NCBI GenBank assembly: GCA_030765045.1
Contig: CM060961.1
Coordinates: forward strand, 144,590,538-144,654,537
Length of the DNA: 64,000 nucleotides
Reading direction: 5' to 3'
Source of the DNA: Tenodera sinensis
Taxonomy: Eukaryota; Arthropoda; Insecta; Mantodea; Mantidae
Shown: positions 20,762 through 31,383 of the stretch, in pieces
Position numbering within the stretch: position 1 is the stretch's first letter
How the letters are laid out: each line of letters starts with the position of its first letter
Notes under the pieces: generated by a model
The model's database searches: none
What the model was told of the DNA's origin: nothing
Seen by the model: the letters and a program-made list of their open reading frames with translations, nothing else
Made by a program: the position numbers and the translations under genes

Positions 20762-20880
20762 GCCAACGGCTATACCATGCTGAATACACCGGTTCCCGTC
20801 CGATCACCGAAGTTAAGCAACATTGGGCGTGGTCAGTACTTGGATGGGTGACCGCTTGGGAACACCAAGTGCCGGTGGCA
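20762..20880 (+). rRNA. 5S rRNA: 5S ribosomal RNA gene, copy 4 (probable pseudogene)
   Basis: This is a 119-nt 5S copy with five differences from copy 5: position 10 C>T, 35 T>C, 59 G>A (box A), 107 C>A and 114 T>G. The last breaks an A-U pair of stem I. The upstream TATA-like element is also altered. It is the most diverged of the five copies and probably poorly transcribed or inactive. Confidence 0.88.
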
Positions 20881-21842
20881 TTTCTATTTTGGTTTTGTTT
20901 TCTAAACATTTTCCTTCTTTCAAAATCCACCTTTTTCTACTCACCGGTTGGAACACCTTCACGAGGTTTCCTTACCTGTGGTAAACTGTGTAGGTGCCAT
21001 CTTAATTTTACCACTACTTCTGCTCTTCACCGTTAGAGATAGACAAAGCCATACTATGCAAAACATGTAGACTTTGCTAGAATACACAATTTATGTCCAA
21101 ATGAATTTTCTTGTAAGGTGAACCATTTCGGAGATATTCCTTGTTATGTGTGTGAGTTTCAGAAAGCAACTTCCGTGAAATGGAGCATCTTTGTTCATTG
21201 TTTTTATATGCTAAGTTTGCAAAGACCACGGAATCTCAAAGCTTTAAAACATTTCACTATCGCACAAAGCCTACTGTATTCTAATATTCCCCTTGAACCT
21301 ACAAGGAAATAAGCAATAAAATAATATGTATAAATGTTTAATTCAACACAAAGAAGATAGAGGCATAGTAGCTTGTAAGAGTGGCTACTACGGGAGAACA
21401 GAAAGGCATGTGAGTGCAACATATCAGATTTTATGTTAAGTGTGCAAAGAGAACGGAATCTCAAAGCTTTAAAATGTTTGACTATCGCACAAAGCATATT
21501 CCCTTTGCACCTACAAGGAAATAAGCAATAAGATAATTTGTACAAATGATTATTTTAATTAACAAGAACAAAAAGAAGATTAAGAAGAAGAACCAGAAGA
21601 AGAGGAAGAAGCAGAAGAAGAAGAAGGAGGAGAAGAAGACGAAGAAGAAGAAAGAGCAGGAGGAGAGGAAGAAGAAGAAGAAGATATAGGAATAAGAGTT
21701 TGTAAGAATGGTTAGTACAATTGTAGAGAAAGTCATGTGAGTGCAACTCATTAGATTTTTGTTATAAGGTTCGATGCTAGAACATCTTTGTGATATTAGT
21801 GCTGGTTGTTCGTTTGTGTCATGGTATATAGAGCAGGCCATA
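20881..21842 (+). repeat. 5S spacer, unit 4, left part up to Block II
   Basis: This spacer has both sub-repeats and the shortest GAA/GAG array in the window (21564-21684, about 121 bp). It stops at GCAGGCCATA; the next normal bases GATTTCCTAGGC are absent and A4 begins. Confidence 0.88.
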
Positions 21843-24487
21843 CCTGCTGTGGAATGCAGATGGCATCCACAGGAAGCAACACGAACTTGAAAACTACCCA
21901 CGGCGTAACAAAATTGACGTCGCATTCATCTGCGAAACAAAATTAAAGCACGAGCACACTTTTAAGCTTCAGGGGTATCAAATACTTCGGAACGACAGAA
22001 TTGGCAGACAAGGGGGAGAGACTGCTATTTTGCTTAGAAATACTATTGCTCATGCTTCTGTTACGTTGCCTGTAATGGCAGCGTTAGAGTGCACAGCACT
22101 TAAAACACGTGTAAATAGTAAAACGGTTATGCTGGTAGCACTTTATCGGCCCCCTAACTCCCCAGACTTTACACAAGACCTCGAGCAAATCCTTGCTTTA
22201 GAGGAGCACGTTATAATTGCAGGAGATTTCAATGCCCGGCACCCCTGGTGGTTTTCACGCCGGGCAAACGCGGCGGGAAATCTCCTGGTTGAATTTATAA
22301 CTGATAATGATGACATTGAGGTACATCTTCCCCCAGAACCCACTTTTTGGCATCGATCAGGGCACTTTGACGCTGAGATTTTGGACATCGTACTAACAAA
22401 AAATGCGACACTGTTAAATAACTTTACTGTTTATCACAGCCTGGACTCCCACCATCTTCCTGTGCATTTCGACATACAGGGTGGTATTTCAGCCAGTGCC
22501 TCTTGCCCTCAAAGTAGAGCTGAGACCGACTGGAATAAGTTCACCATTGAAATGCACGGGATGACGCAACCCAGACTGTCATACTATAGCGAGGCAGACA
22601 TAGATGTCGCCATTGAAAACTTTACTGCCTCGCTACACACAGCCAAGAGAAATGCTACCACATACACCACAAGACCACCCGGTTTTTGCACGTACCCCGA
22701 GGTAGAGCAACTCATTGCGCGGAGACGACGCTTGACAAAACTGTGGCGATACACCCGTCAGCCTGAATATAAAGTACTAGCAAAATGGCTACGCAACATC
22801 ATTCGGCAACAAATTAAAATCAATAAAACTGAACAATGGGAAAACAAAATGCTGAGTACCACACATTCGAACTCTTCTTTGTGGAAATTACTCAAGGCTT
22901 TCAAAGTTTCCACCAGCGTCAACTCCGCAACTGAGGCGCTGCACACTCTAAGCGGCTTGCACTTCTCCGCAGAGGAGAAAGCCGAGGTCTTCGCTGACTG
23001 TCTCCAAGACAGATTCACCGAAAAGCCAGTGACCAACTGTGAAATAGAACGGGAGGTCCAGACATGGGTACAAACCTGGGTGGCGCAGAAGCAAGAGCAA
23101 CAACTACCCACCATAATACCGCAGGAAATTTACAAGCTCATTAGGAAATTGCGTAATGGGAAAGCTGCCGGTCCAGACAAAGTGACTAATGAGGAACTTA
23201 AGCATCTCCCGAGAAAAGCTCTGGTGCAACTAACAAAGATATTTAACGCCTGTTTGCAGCAAGGCTATTTCCCCTCTACTTGGAAACGAGCTAAGGTTAT
23301 CATGCTCCCAAAGCAAGGGAAAAGCACCAGACAACCGCAAAACTACCGTCCCATTAGTCTTTTGTCTACTATTGGTAAACTGCTCGAAAAATGTATCCTT
23401 TCTCGACTTCAAAAACAAGTCTGGGCAACACATGAACTCTCAAATTCACAGTTTGGCTTTAGAAAAGGACATTCCACTGAACTACAGCTCCTCAGACTAA
23501 CTGATGACGTAACAGAGCAATTTAACAATGGGGCTTCAACGTTGGCGCTATTTCTGGACGTAGAAGCTGCATTTGACCGGTGCTGGCACAATGGCCTTAT
23601 TTATAAACTGCACCACAATTTCCCGGCTCTTCAAAGTTATCTATACTTGCTGCACAGTTTTCTAGAAAAACGGCAGTTTTACGTCCAAGTGGGCCGCTCC
23701 TCCTCACGGGAGCGAGTGATGCGGGCTGGCGTCCCACAAGGGGCAATAATGTCCCCTTTTCTTGTATATATTATTCACCAATGATTTCCCAGTGGACGCC
23801 AGATGCAAGGTCGCCATGTATGCTGACGACACTGCAATATACAACCACCATAGAAATCCACGTTTCGGCCTTGCAGAAATGCAACTTTATGTGAAGAACT
23901 TGCTCTCATGGCAACATGACTGGAAAATCAAAATTAATCCCGACAAATGCCAGCTGATTCATCTCTCTAAGCGGCGTCACACTTTGGCAACGGACCTAAC
24001 GGTCGGTGGTCAAATATTGCACTGCCGTCAGCAAGTTAAATACTTAGGTGTCACCTTGGACCGCACAATGTGTTGGTCCACCCACATAAAAAATAGCGCC
24101 AATAAAGGCAGACAGCGGCTAAAGTTGTGCGCCCCCATCTTCCGTAGTAAACAGTTGCGACTAAAGTCAAAACTTATACTATATAGGTCATTTATTCTCT
24201 CGGTGGTCCTGTATGCATGTGTAGCCTGGGCTAATGCCTCCAAAACTGCCCTCAAACAACTCCAAACCCTCCAAAACCTCTCCCTCAGAAAAATCCTCTC
24301 TGCTCCACTCCTCACCACCACCCAAACTCTTCACCTCGAAACTCATATCCCGTTCATCCCGGAGGCAATAGAGAAAAGAGCAATGGCGGCATGGACGCGC
24401 ATTAGGAACCACGAAAATGACGTGATCGCTAACATCGGCATAGGCGAGCCGAAGCACCGCAAGCATACTAGGATAAAAATGTTCTAG
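21843..24487 (+). pseudogene. A4 ORF2 (endonuclease-RT), frameshifted and endonuclease-mutant
   Basis: This is most of the A-family ORF2. The start codon and first ~13 codons are missing. The SDH motif of the endonuclease reads SHH (GAC to CAC at about 22449-22451), which would lose a catalytic Asp. The Gly-rich motif has G to E near 22019. One extra base at about 23761 (TTTTCTTGTATA against TTTTCTGTATA) shifts the frame just before the YADD motif, which is then read from 23762 in the next frame to 24487. Confidence 0.9.
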
Positions 24488-25022
24488 AAGCGGCTCGGCT
24501 CGCCGACTAATGAGACATTGCATGGCTCGCCGACTGATGCGCATCCATGGAACCCAGGCCCTAGGCCACACACTCCGGAAGAGGTCTGTGCCTCGGAAAC
24601 GCCACAGGAGCTGCAACCTGGTCCGCACAGGAAAACTGCGGAAAAACTGTAAATAGTGAAATGTATATAGTGCAGTGTAAATATATATATACGAGCGTGT
24701 GTGTATGTGTGTGTGTGTGTGTGTGCGTGTGATGGGACATATGTGTGGTATGCCCAGGTGTGAGTGAGTGTATGTATCCGTGTATATAAATTAAAAAAAA
24801 CTATCAAAAACAGACAGACAAAAGACTGAGAAATCGCCCAAAAACTGTTCTCGGTGGGCTAAAGCCGCTCACTGTATGGGTTTTTTGATGATATAAAAGC
24901 TAACAAGACTACCCATGTAAATATTGTAAATTATAATTAATGTCAATTTTAGCCTGTAAGCCGGGCCCTTCTGTACCGGCACCAGGCAAATTTTTCCTCA
25001 ATAAAATAAGTCTAAGTCTAAG
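21843..25022 (+). mobile_element. A4: 5'-truncated A element with a chimeric 3' UTR, left end of Block II
   Basis: A4 starts near codon 14 of ORF2 and ends with (AAGTCT)n-type repeats at about 25022, directly joined to B3. No target-site duplication of its own was found. Its ORF2 resembles A8, but its 3' UTR from about 24515 on is the A6/A7 subtype. At the switch GGCTCGCCGACT(A/G)ATG occurs twice (about 24496-24513 and 24523-24540). The stem-loop GTGGGC/GCTCAC (24854-24859 with 24867-24872) contains one G-U pair. Confidence 0.85.
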
Positions 25023-26689
25023 ACAAAGACCCCGACCCCGAGCACCAACGTACAGGTAAGGCCTGACGTAATGAGTTCACCTCACCCGAACCCCACTCCC
25101 GGTCCACGGGTTAACGTAGTCAAGGAGAAAGCCAAGACTCTCACCAGGGCCAAGAATAGGCCAAAGGTTAAAAAGGCAATAGGCCTTGTAAATCAAGGGA
25201 CAGTAACGCCCTTGACACCACCAGCTCCCGTTACCACTCCTCCAGCACTGCCGGACGAAGATGGCTTTGAAGTGGTGCAAAGCCGCAGGAAACGGACCTC
25301 TGGTTCGAACCCAAAGCGAACCGCTCCTTCACCAACACCTGCGGCGTCTCCACAGAATCAAGCCGCACAAAAGAAGGGAAGAATCCCGCCTATTGTGTCC
25401 GACCCCTTTCCTAATCACATCAAAGTGATCAAGGAATTGAGGGCCAGGTTAAAGGCAGAATTCCAGGCAACAAGGCTCCCTGGACGTGTCGTTATACGGA
25501 CCACTTCCTCTGATGACCACGCGGCCGCAAAGGAAGTGCTGAGAGCGTGTCACTACAGCGACCTCATGTGGTGCGTAGAGTTATCAGGGGCCTGGACTCT
25601 GAGACTGACCCCCAGGACATCCGTGTTGGCCTGACGGACGAACACGGAATCAAACCGCGGTCCGTGTTACAACTAACAAGTAACAGAGAAAAAGCGAGGA
25701 AACCCACCAAGGTGCCCCTACCACTATTCCTAGTGGTAGTTGACAAAGAAGGGGAGGGAATCCCAAAGATCGATAAGGTCACTCACCTGTACCACACGCG
25801 GGTTACAATTGAGCCCTATCACGGCAGGGAGGGGCCGGCCCAGTGCTATAAATGCCTGGGTTTCCACCACTCCAGCTTCGCCTGTGAGAGGTCGCTCAGG
25901 TGCCTGCGATGTGCAGGGGAGCACCTTGTCAAGGATTGCCTGACCCCAATGGATCAAAGAAAGTGCGCTAACTGCGATGGGAGCCACATAGGCATCTATC
26001 GCGGTTGCCCCAAAAGACTTGCTATAATGCAAGGCAAGCAAGGCAAAGCTGCACCAGAGGTCAGAAAAGGGGTTTCGTTTGCCAACGCCCTGGCAAGACA
26101 CGAAAGTGCTCTCGCGCAGGCTGAGGCTACGGAGGAGTCCCCTACAAGCCAGGTTGTCCCGAATATAGCACCAGTCCCGGAAAGCATCGTGCAAGAGGTT
26201 GTTGTCAAGGAGACTGCACCAACCGCCAGTACCGCTCCAAAGGAGAAACGTCCCCCTAAGAAGGGGAAGAAACAGCGGAAGAAACAGGCCTCTACGGCAA
26301 AACCAACTGCAGGGGAGAAAGACAGCAACAAAACTGTTGCAAAACTTCCCCCTCCACCAGCACCCGCAACTCATGATGGATCCTCCAATCAGGAATCAGC
26401 AGAGCCCAGTGAACCTGGCCCGTCCTCCCGGACTGACCCAGCCAACAACGAGGTAGCAATACCCCGACAAAACAACCAGCAACAACCCTTAGGAGACGCA
26501 TTCGCTTCCGAGGACATGGCTGAGTTCATTCAGCTGTCAACCTGGTTCGCCGACCTAATTCAGCGTTCCCTCCCGATATTACGGCGCTGCAGGGCAGTCA
26601 TCGATAACCCCGAGATTTCCGCTGTGAAGAAGCACCTCACGGTGCTTCAAACGGCCAAGGAACTGTATTCTAACTCCGCGAGCTCTTAA
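25023..26689 (+). pseudogene. B3 ORF1 (zinc-knuckle protein), truncated and frameshifted
   Basis: The N-terminus is missing. A 22-nt deletion at about 25548, relative to B2, shifts the frame between the basic N-terminal half and the PRE_C2HC-like half. From 25547 the correct frame is open to 26689 and includes three zinc knuckles: CYKCLGFHHSSFAC, CLRCAGEHLVKDC and CANCDGSHIGIYRGC. These are followed by a Pro/Lys-rich linker and the C-terminal tail. The stop TAA overlaps the ORF2 ATG as TAATG (26687-26691). Confidence 0.88.
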
Positions 26690-29382
26690 TGGCGCATAGA
26701 ATTGCGCGTGCATTTCGAGCTGCGTTCTGGAATGCAAATGGAGTTAGAGACCAGAGACCTGGCCTGTTAGAGTTCGTAGACAGTCACGGAATTGATATCC
26801 TGATGGTCTGTGAAACGCACTTGCACGCTGGTGTACAGTTTACCCTGCCAAGTTACGCCGCTCATCGGTCTGATCGGGTCGGCCGACAGGGCGGTGGTAC
26901 TGCCATATTCATAAAGAACCATCTCACCCACACTCCAGTTACCATTCCTCCGCTACAACACTTGGAAGCAACCGACATAAGGTTATCCTTGGGCGGGAAC
27001 GACCTAGTGCTTGTGGCGGTATACGACCCGCCGGATGGCCGTTTCCATGAAGCGGACATTACGGCTCTCCTGAACCTACACCATAGGGTTTCCATTGCAG
27101 GCGACTTCAACGCAAAACACCCAAGCTGGCACAGCCGCACCCAGAACGTTAAGGGCCGGGGATTGTGCCGTCTCATTAGCGGGAACCCCGCCCTTCACGC
27201 GCACGGGCCGAGAGGTCCAACTCACTACCAGGCACGCGGCGCCGCGGACATCATTGATTTCGTAATCACCAAAAACATTCCACTTCACTTGGACCTCTCT
27301 GTGATTAACGCTCTGGATTCCGATCATAACCCTGTTGTGATCGACTCAGACGTTAATCTCACTGCGCTGGGAGTACCGGACTGGGTGGAAGAAGTCGACT
27401 GGGACGCGGCCGTCCTTGCCCTTCAAAACTCCGTGGAGGCAAATCCTCGAATACACTCGCTTGAGGCTCTCGAGGAGGCAGCCGCGGGGTTTGCAACCTC
27501 AGTCCTAAATGCGGTGCGTGCTCACACACACCGCATTCCTACCGAAGCACCAAACCCGACATCTATCCCTGTACCACTTAAACGCCTCATACAAGCAAAG
27601 AATGCTGTCAGAAGGCTATGGCAGAGATTCCGACATCCTAGGATAGGAGTAATACACCAGAGGTTCTAATCCCTGGTGAGACGACTCCTACGAAAACATA
27701 GGCAAGCAGCTTGGGAAAACACGTTGCGTCATGTAAACCTCCAGGAGAGGAAACCGTGGCGCATCGTCCGAGGCTTGCGGAAAGATAAAACTGTACACCA
27801 GCATCCTGTGCATAGCCCTCGGGGAAGACTTGTGTTCGAACCGAGGGAAAAAGCTGAGGCACTAGCAGACTATCTGGAAACTCAGTTCCAGCCCAGGGAA
27901 GATCCACAGAACGATGACCATACTGACCTCGTGGAACAGGCGCTAGAAGACTTCTCAGAAGTCGGACCCGTGGACCACGCGGTGTTCCACATCCCGATAG
28001 TTATCCCTCGCGAGGTAACTAACACCATAAAGTCCCTAAGAGCCCGAAAAGCCCCTGGACAGGACCGTGTAACAGCGGAAATGCTCCAGCACCTTCCCCC
28101 TAAGGCCGTGATGCACTTGACCCGGATTTACAACGCGTGCCTCAGCGTTTGGAAACAGGCGCGTGTGGTATGCGTGTTGAAGCCGGGCAAAAATCCGGTC
28201 TTCCCATCTAGTTACCGCTCCATCAGCCTCCTACCAGTTATCTCGAAAGTATTCGAGAAACTGTTCCTGTCCCGCCTTGGACCTCTTTTGGAGGAAAAAG
28301 GTCTCCTTCCTGAACATCAGTTTGGTTTTCGTTCTGGCCACTCCACGACCGAGCAACTACTGCGTGTAGCCGAAAAAGCTTCCCTGGCTTACCAGGATAG
28401 GGCTAAAACGGTGGCAGTGTTGCTTGATGTGGAAAAGGCATTTTCTACCACTTGGCACGAGGGGCTTGTCTACAAGCTCATACAGCACGAAATCCCCCCT
28501 CCATATATTTACTTGGTGGCTAGTTTCCTACAGGAACGTAGCTTCCGGGTGAAGGTGGAGGGATCATTCTCCAGAGAGAGGCCCATTGGCGCAGGAGTCC
28601 CCGAGGGCAGTGTACTGTCACCGGCACTCTTCGCAGCTTACATGGCCGATCTCCCCACGCACCCAAACACACACATCTGTCAGTATGCGGACGATCTACT
28701 GATCTTCGCTACTAACAAGAACCCGCGCTACAGTTACCACCAAGTACAAGCCCATCTCCGTGCCATCAGTAGATGGTGCGAGAACTGGCGTATGTCTATA
28801 AACCCGGAGAAAAGCTCTGCGATTCTCCTGGCGAATACGAAAGCCAACCGGCTCCCGCGGGACCTCGTGTTGCGGCGCCGTCGGATCCCCTGGGTCACTA
28901 CGGCGAAGTATCTCGGAGTCACGCTGGACCGGCGGCTGACGTATAGACATCACGTCAGGGGCAAAGTACTACAAGATCATGCTGCTCTCCGGCAGCTATA
29001 CCCAATCCTCAGTTCCAAAACCATGCCCCTACGCCTGAAGCTCCAGCTGTATCGTGCGATCATTCCACCTCTGGTTTTGTACGGATGCGAGATCTGGGGA
29101 GTGGTGGCAAAGTCCACCTTCATCAGACTCCAGACGTTGCAGAATCGGGCGTTAAGGATGATCTATGATACCGACTGGAGATTTCCTGCCCATATCCTCC
29201 ATGAACATTCCAGCATCCCGTACATTGTCGACGTGATTAAAACCCGCGCTCGCACAATGTACAACAAACTCCAAAATCACCCTAACCCTCTGGTAAATAC
29301 TCTGGGCCAATATGACCAGAACCAGCCGCGCCGACCACCATCCAAAAGACTACCAAAGGACATACTAAGTCCGGCGGTATAA
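26689..29382 (+). pseudogene. B3 ORF2 (endonuclease-RT) with one nonsense change
   Basis: The endonuclease motifs WNANGV, CETHLH, GDFNAKHPSW and SDHNPV are intact. A stop at 27667-27669 (AAA to TAA) falls in the linker before the RT. The same frame then continues from 27676 to 29382 with DVEKAFSTTWH, GVPEGSVLSP and QYADDLLIFA. Relative to B2 an 18-nt in-frame deletion near 28147 removes six residues (MRHFPA region). Apart from these changes it is well preserved. Confidence 0.9.
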
Positions 29383-29422
29383 TCTCAAAGATGGGAAAAG
29401 CGACAGTTCAATCTGTATCTAT

Positions 29423-29990
29423 CCCTTGGGTTAACTCTGCCAAATACCTGGGGGTACTACTTGACCGTGGTCTAACCTTCACTCCACATGTCAGAACAAA
29501 GGTCGGTCAGGGACATGGCGCCCTGATACAGCTATATCCCATACTCCAATCAACCATGCCCACATACCTGAAACTACGCTTGTACCGTGCGATCGTCCCG
29601 CCCCTGATCCCGTACGGGTGCGAGGTCTGGGGTACGGTGGCTCGTTCCACCATCCGCAGGCTGCAGACCGTGCAGAACGGGGCGCTTAGGATGATCTACG
29701 GTACCGACCGTAGGTTTCCATCACACATCCTTCACACTCATTCCGGCATCCCATACATTGTGGACGTAGTGCGGGACAGGACTCGCACAATGTATGACAA
29801 ACTCATACCTCACCCAAACCAGCTGGTGAACAGCCTGGGGCAATATGACCATCGCCTCCCTAGGCGGAGACAGAGCTACCGTCTACCCAAGGCTGGTAGG
29901 TATCGCTTTGCCTTATCATCCTCCACACCTATCACCTATTCCCCTCGGTTTCCTGTCACTGGCACTGCATTGCTCGTCGGCCATGGCTGA
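29423..29990 (+). pseudogene. D1 RT C-terminal fragment
   Basis: About 189 codons resemble the region after YADD in B elements: KYLGVLLDRGLTF, LYRAIVPPLIPYGCEVWG, LQTVQNGALRMIYGTDRRFPSHILH and MYDKLIPHPNQLVNSLGQYD. The family is related to, but clearly distinct from, B. Catalytic motifs and endonuclease are absent. The ATG at 29391 is in B3 sequence and is not its true start. Confidence 0.85.
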
Positions 29991-30245
29991 CGAAGTAATC
30001 AGTAGGGAAATGGTCGCTTGGATGGCTAGACATCCAAGACCCGGCAGATCCCGCCGCCGGTGACAAAACAGGAACCCACCCTGCACCATCAGACATTACA
30101 AAGACAAAAAGCCTGCTACATATACCAACCTATACCACCACACGGGTAAATCCGTATTTAAACGGATAGGTACCGTGGCCACCTTACCATCCACCTGGGT
30201 TAACCCAGACGTCTAGTACTCACTCCTGGACTCCTGGACTCCTCC
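29423..30245 (+). mobile_element. D1: 5'-truncated D-family retrotransposon nested in the B3 3' UTR
   Basis: Only the RT C-terminal region and the 3' UTR remain. The tail has CTGGACTC repeats. Two 3' stem-loops, ATCCGT/ACGGAT (30150-30155 with 30162-30167) and CTGGG/CCCAG (30195-30199 with 30204-30208), sit at the positions of the B-family hairpins but with different complementary stems. It is flanked by B3 3' UTR sequence on both sides; about 200 bp of B3 UTR seem to be missing at the site. Confidence 0.8.
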
Positions 30246-30281
30246 TGTACCAAAAAACCCCTGATCCCAAATAATGTTCCC

Positions 30282-31383
30282 CAACAAAAACCCGCCCCCT
30301 CCCCGCCCCTCAAACCCGGTCCCCTCCACCTCAACAGCCACACCTACAGCCCCGACGACCACAACAGACGACAACCAAAAACCGCCCAGGATCATTATAC
30401 CAGACGTAAAACAAGCAGTAAAGGTTCTCCATCTTCTACGCAACAAACTACAGAACGGATCATACAAACTACAGACTACGAGGGATTGCCTGAAGCTCTT
30501 CCTCCAGAAGAAACAGGACTCGGCCCCTACAATGCAGCTCCTGACGAACGCCGGTGTAGAATGCTACAGTTTTACACCCAGAAGCGACCAGCCCCTGCGC
30601 TATGTTATTAAACGCCTGCCTGCAGATCTGCAGGTGGAATACATAAAGGAGGACCTGGAGCAGAAGGGTTACACCGGCGTTCAGGTACGACAGATGATAT
30701 CCCGCGGCAGGCCTCTCCCGAATTTTCAGGTAAGCCTGGATAGAAGTACTGACAACCAAAAGCTTATACAGGAAAGAGAAGTGTGCCATATGATGGTCAC
30801 CGTGGAGGTCTTGAGAACCTTTCAGAACATCACGCAGTGTTTCAACTGCCAACAATTAGGCCACGCATTTAAAATGTGTCACATGACCTCCCGGTGTGTC
30901 CCTTGCGGTGGCCTCCACCGCCTAGCTGATTGCCCTAAAAAGGCCAAGGAAGACGCTGTACCCCACTATGCGAACTGTGGGGAGGCGCATCCTGCCAGCT
31001 ACAGGGGGTGCGAGACATTTAAGATGGAACGCCATCGCCGTCAACTGGCAGCCGCAGCCAGGAACTCTCCTGGTACTCAACCAGGGCCACGCCCCATCCT
31101 CCACCCGGCCCTGGTCCAAAATGGCACCTCTTTTGCAGGAGCCGCCGGAGGGCGAAATGCACCCGTGCAACCGCCAAATGGTCCCCCTCCACAACCCCAG
31201 CCCTCAGAGGCACCCACCAGCGACCTGGGAGGTTTGAAAGAAATTTTCAGCCTCTTCAAGGATTTAAACCTCCCAGTACTATTACCAAAGTTGCGGCCCA
31301 TAATCGCAAGATTAAAAAGCTGCAACGATACCATGGAGAAGCTGGAAGCCATCATATGCTTGGTAACCACTCTCTTCGAGTAA
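30282..31383 (+). pseudogene. A5 ORF1, N-terminally truncated
   Basis: The frame is open to 31383 and includes the PRE_C2HC-like domain (DNQKPPRIIIPD to YTGVQVRQM) and three knuckles. In the third knuckle the first Cys is Tyr (HYANCGEAHP against HCANCGEAHP), so zinc binding there is probably lost. About 205 N-terminal residues, including the coiled coil, are missing. The stop TAA is immediately followed by the ORF2 ATG. Confidence 0.87.

Larger units (their letters stand above)
25023..29422 (+). mobile_element. B3, left part: 5'-truncated B-family element in Block II
   Basis: B3 begins in ORF1 at its join with A4, carries all of ORF2 and the first ~40 bp of its 3' UTR. D1 interrupts it at about 29422, and A5 interrupts the following UTR piece (30246-30281). 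The 3' terminus is at 34636-34785, where it meets the 5S spacer at CCTAGGCTAAGT. It belongs to the same subfamily as B2. Confidence 0.88.
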
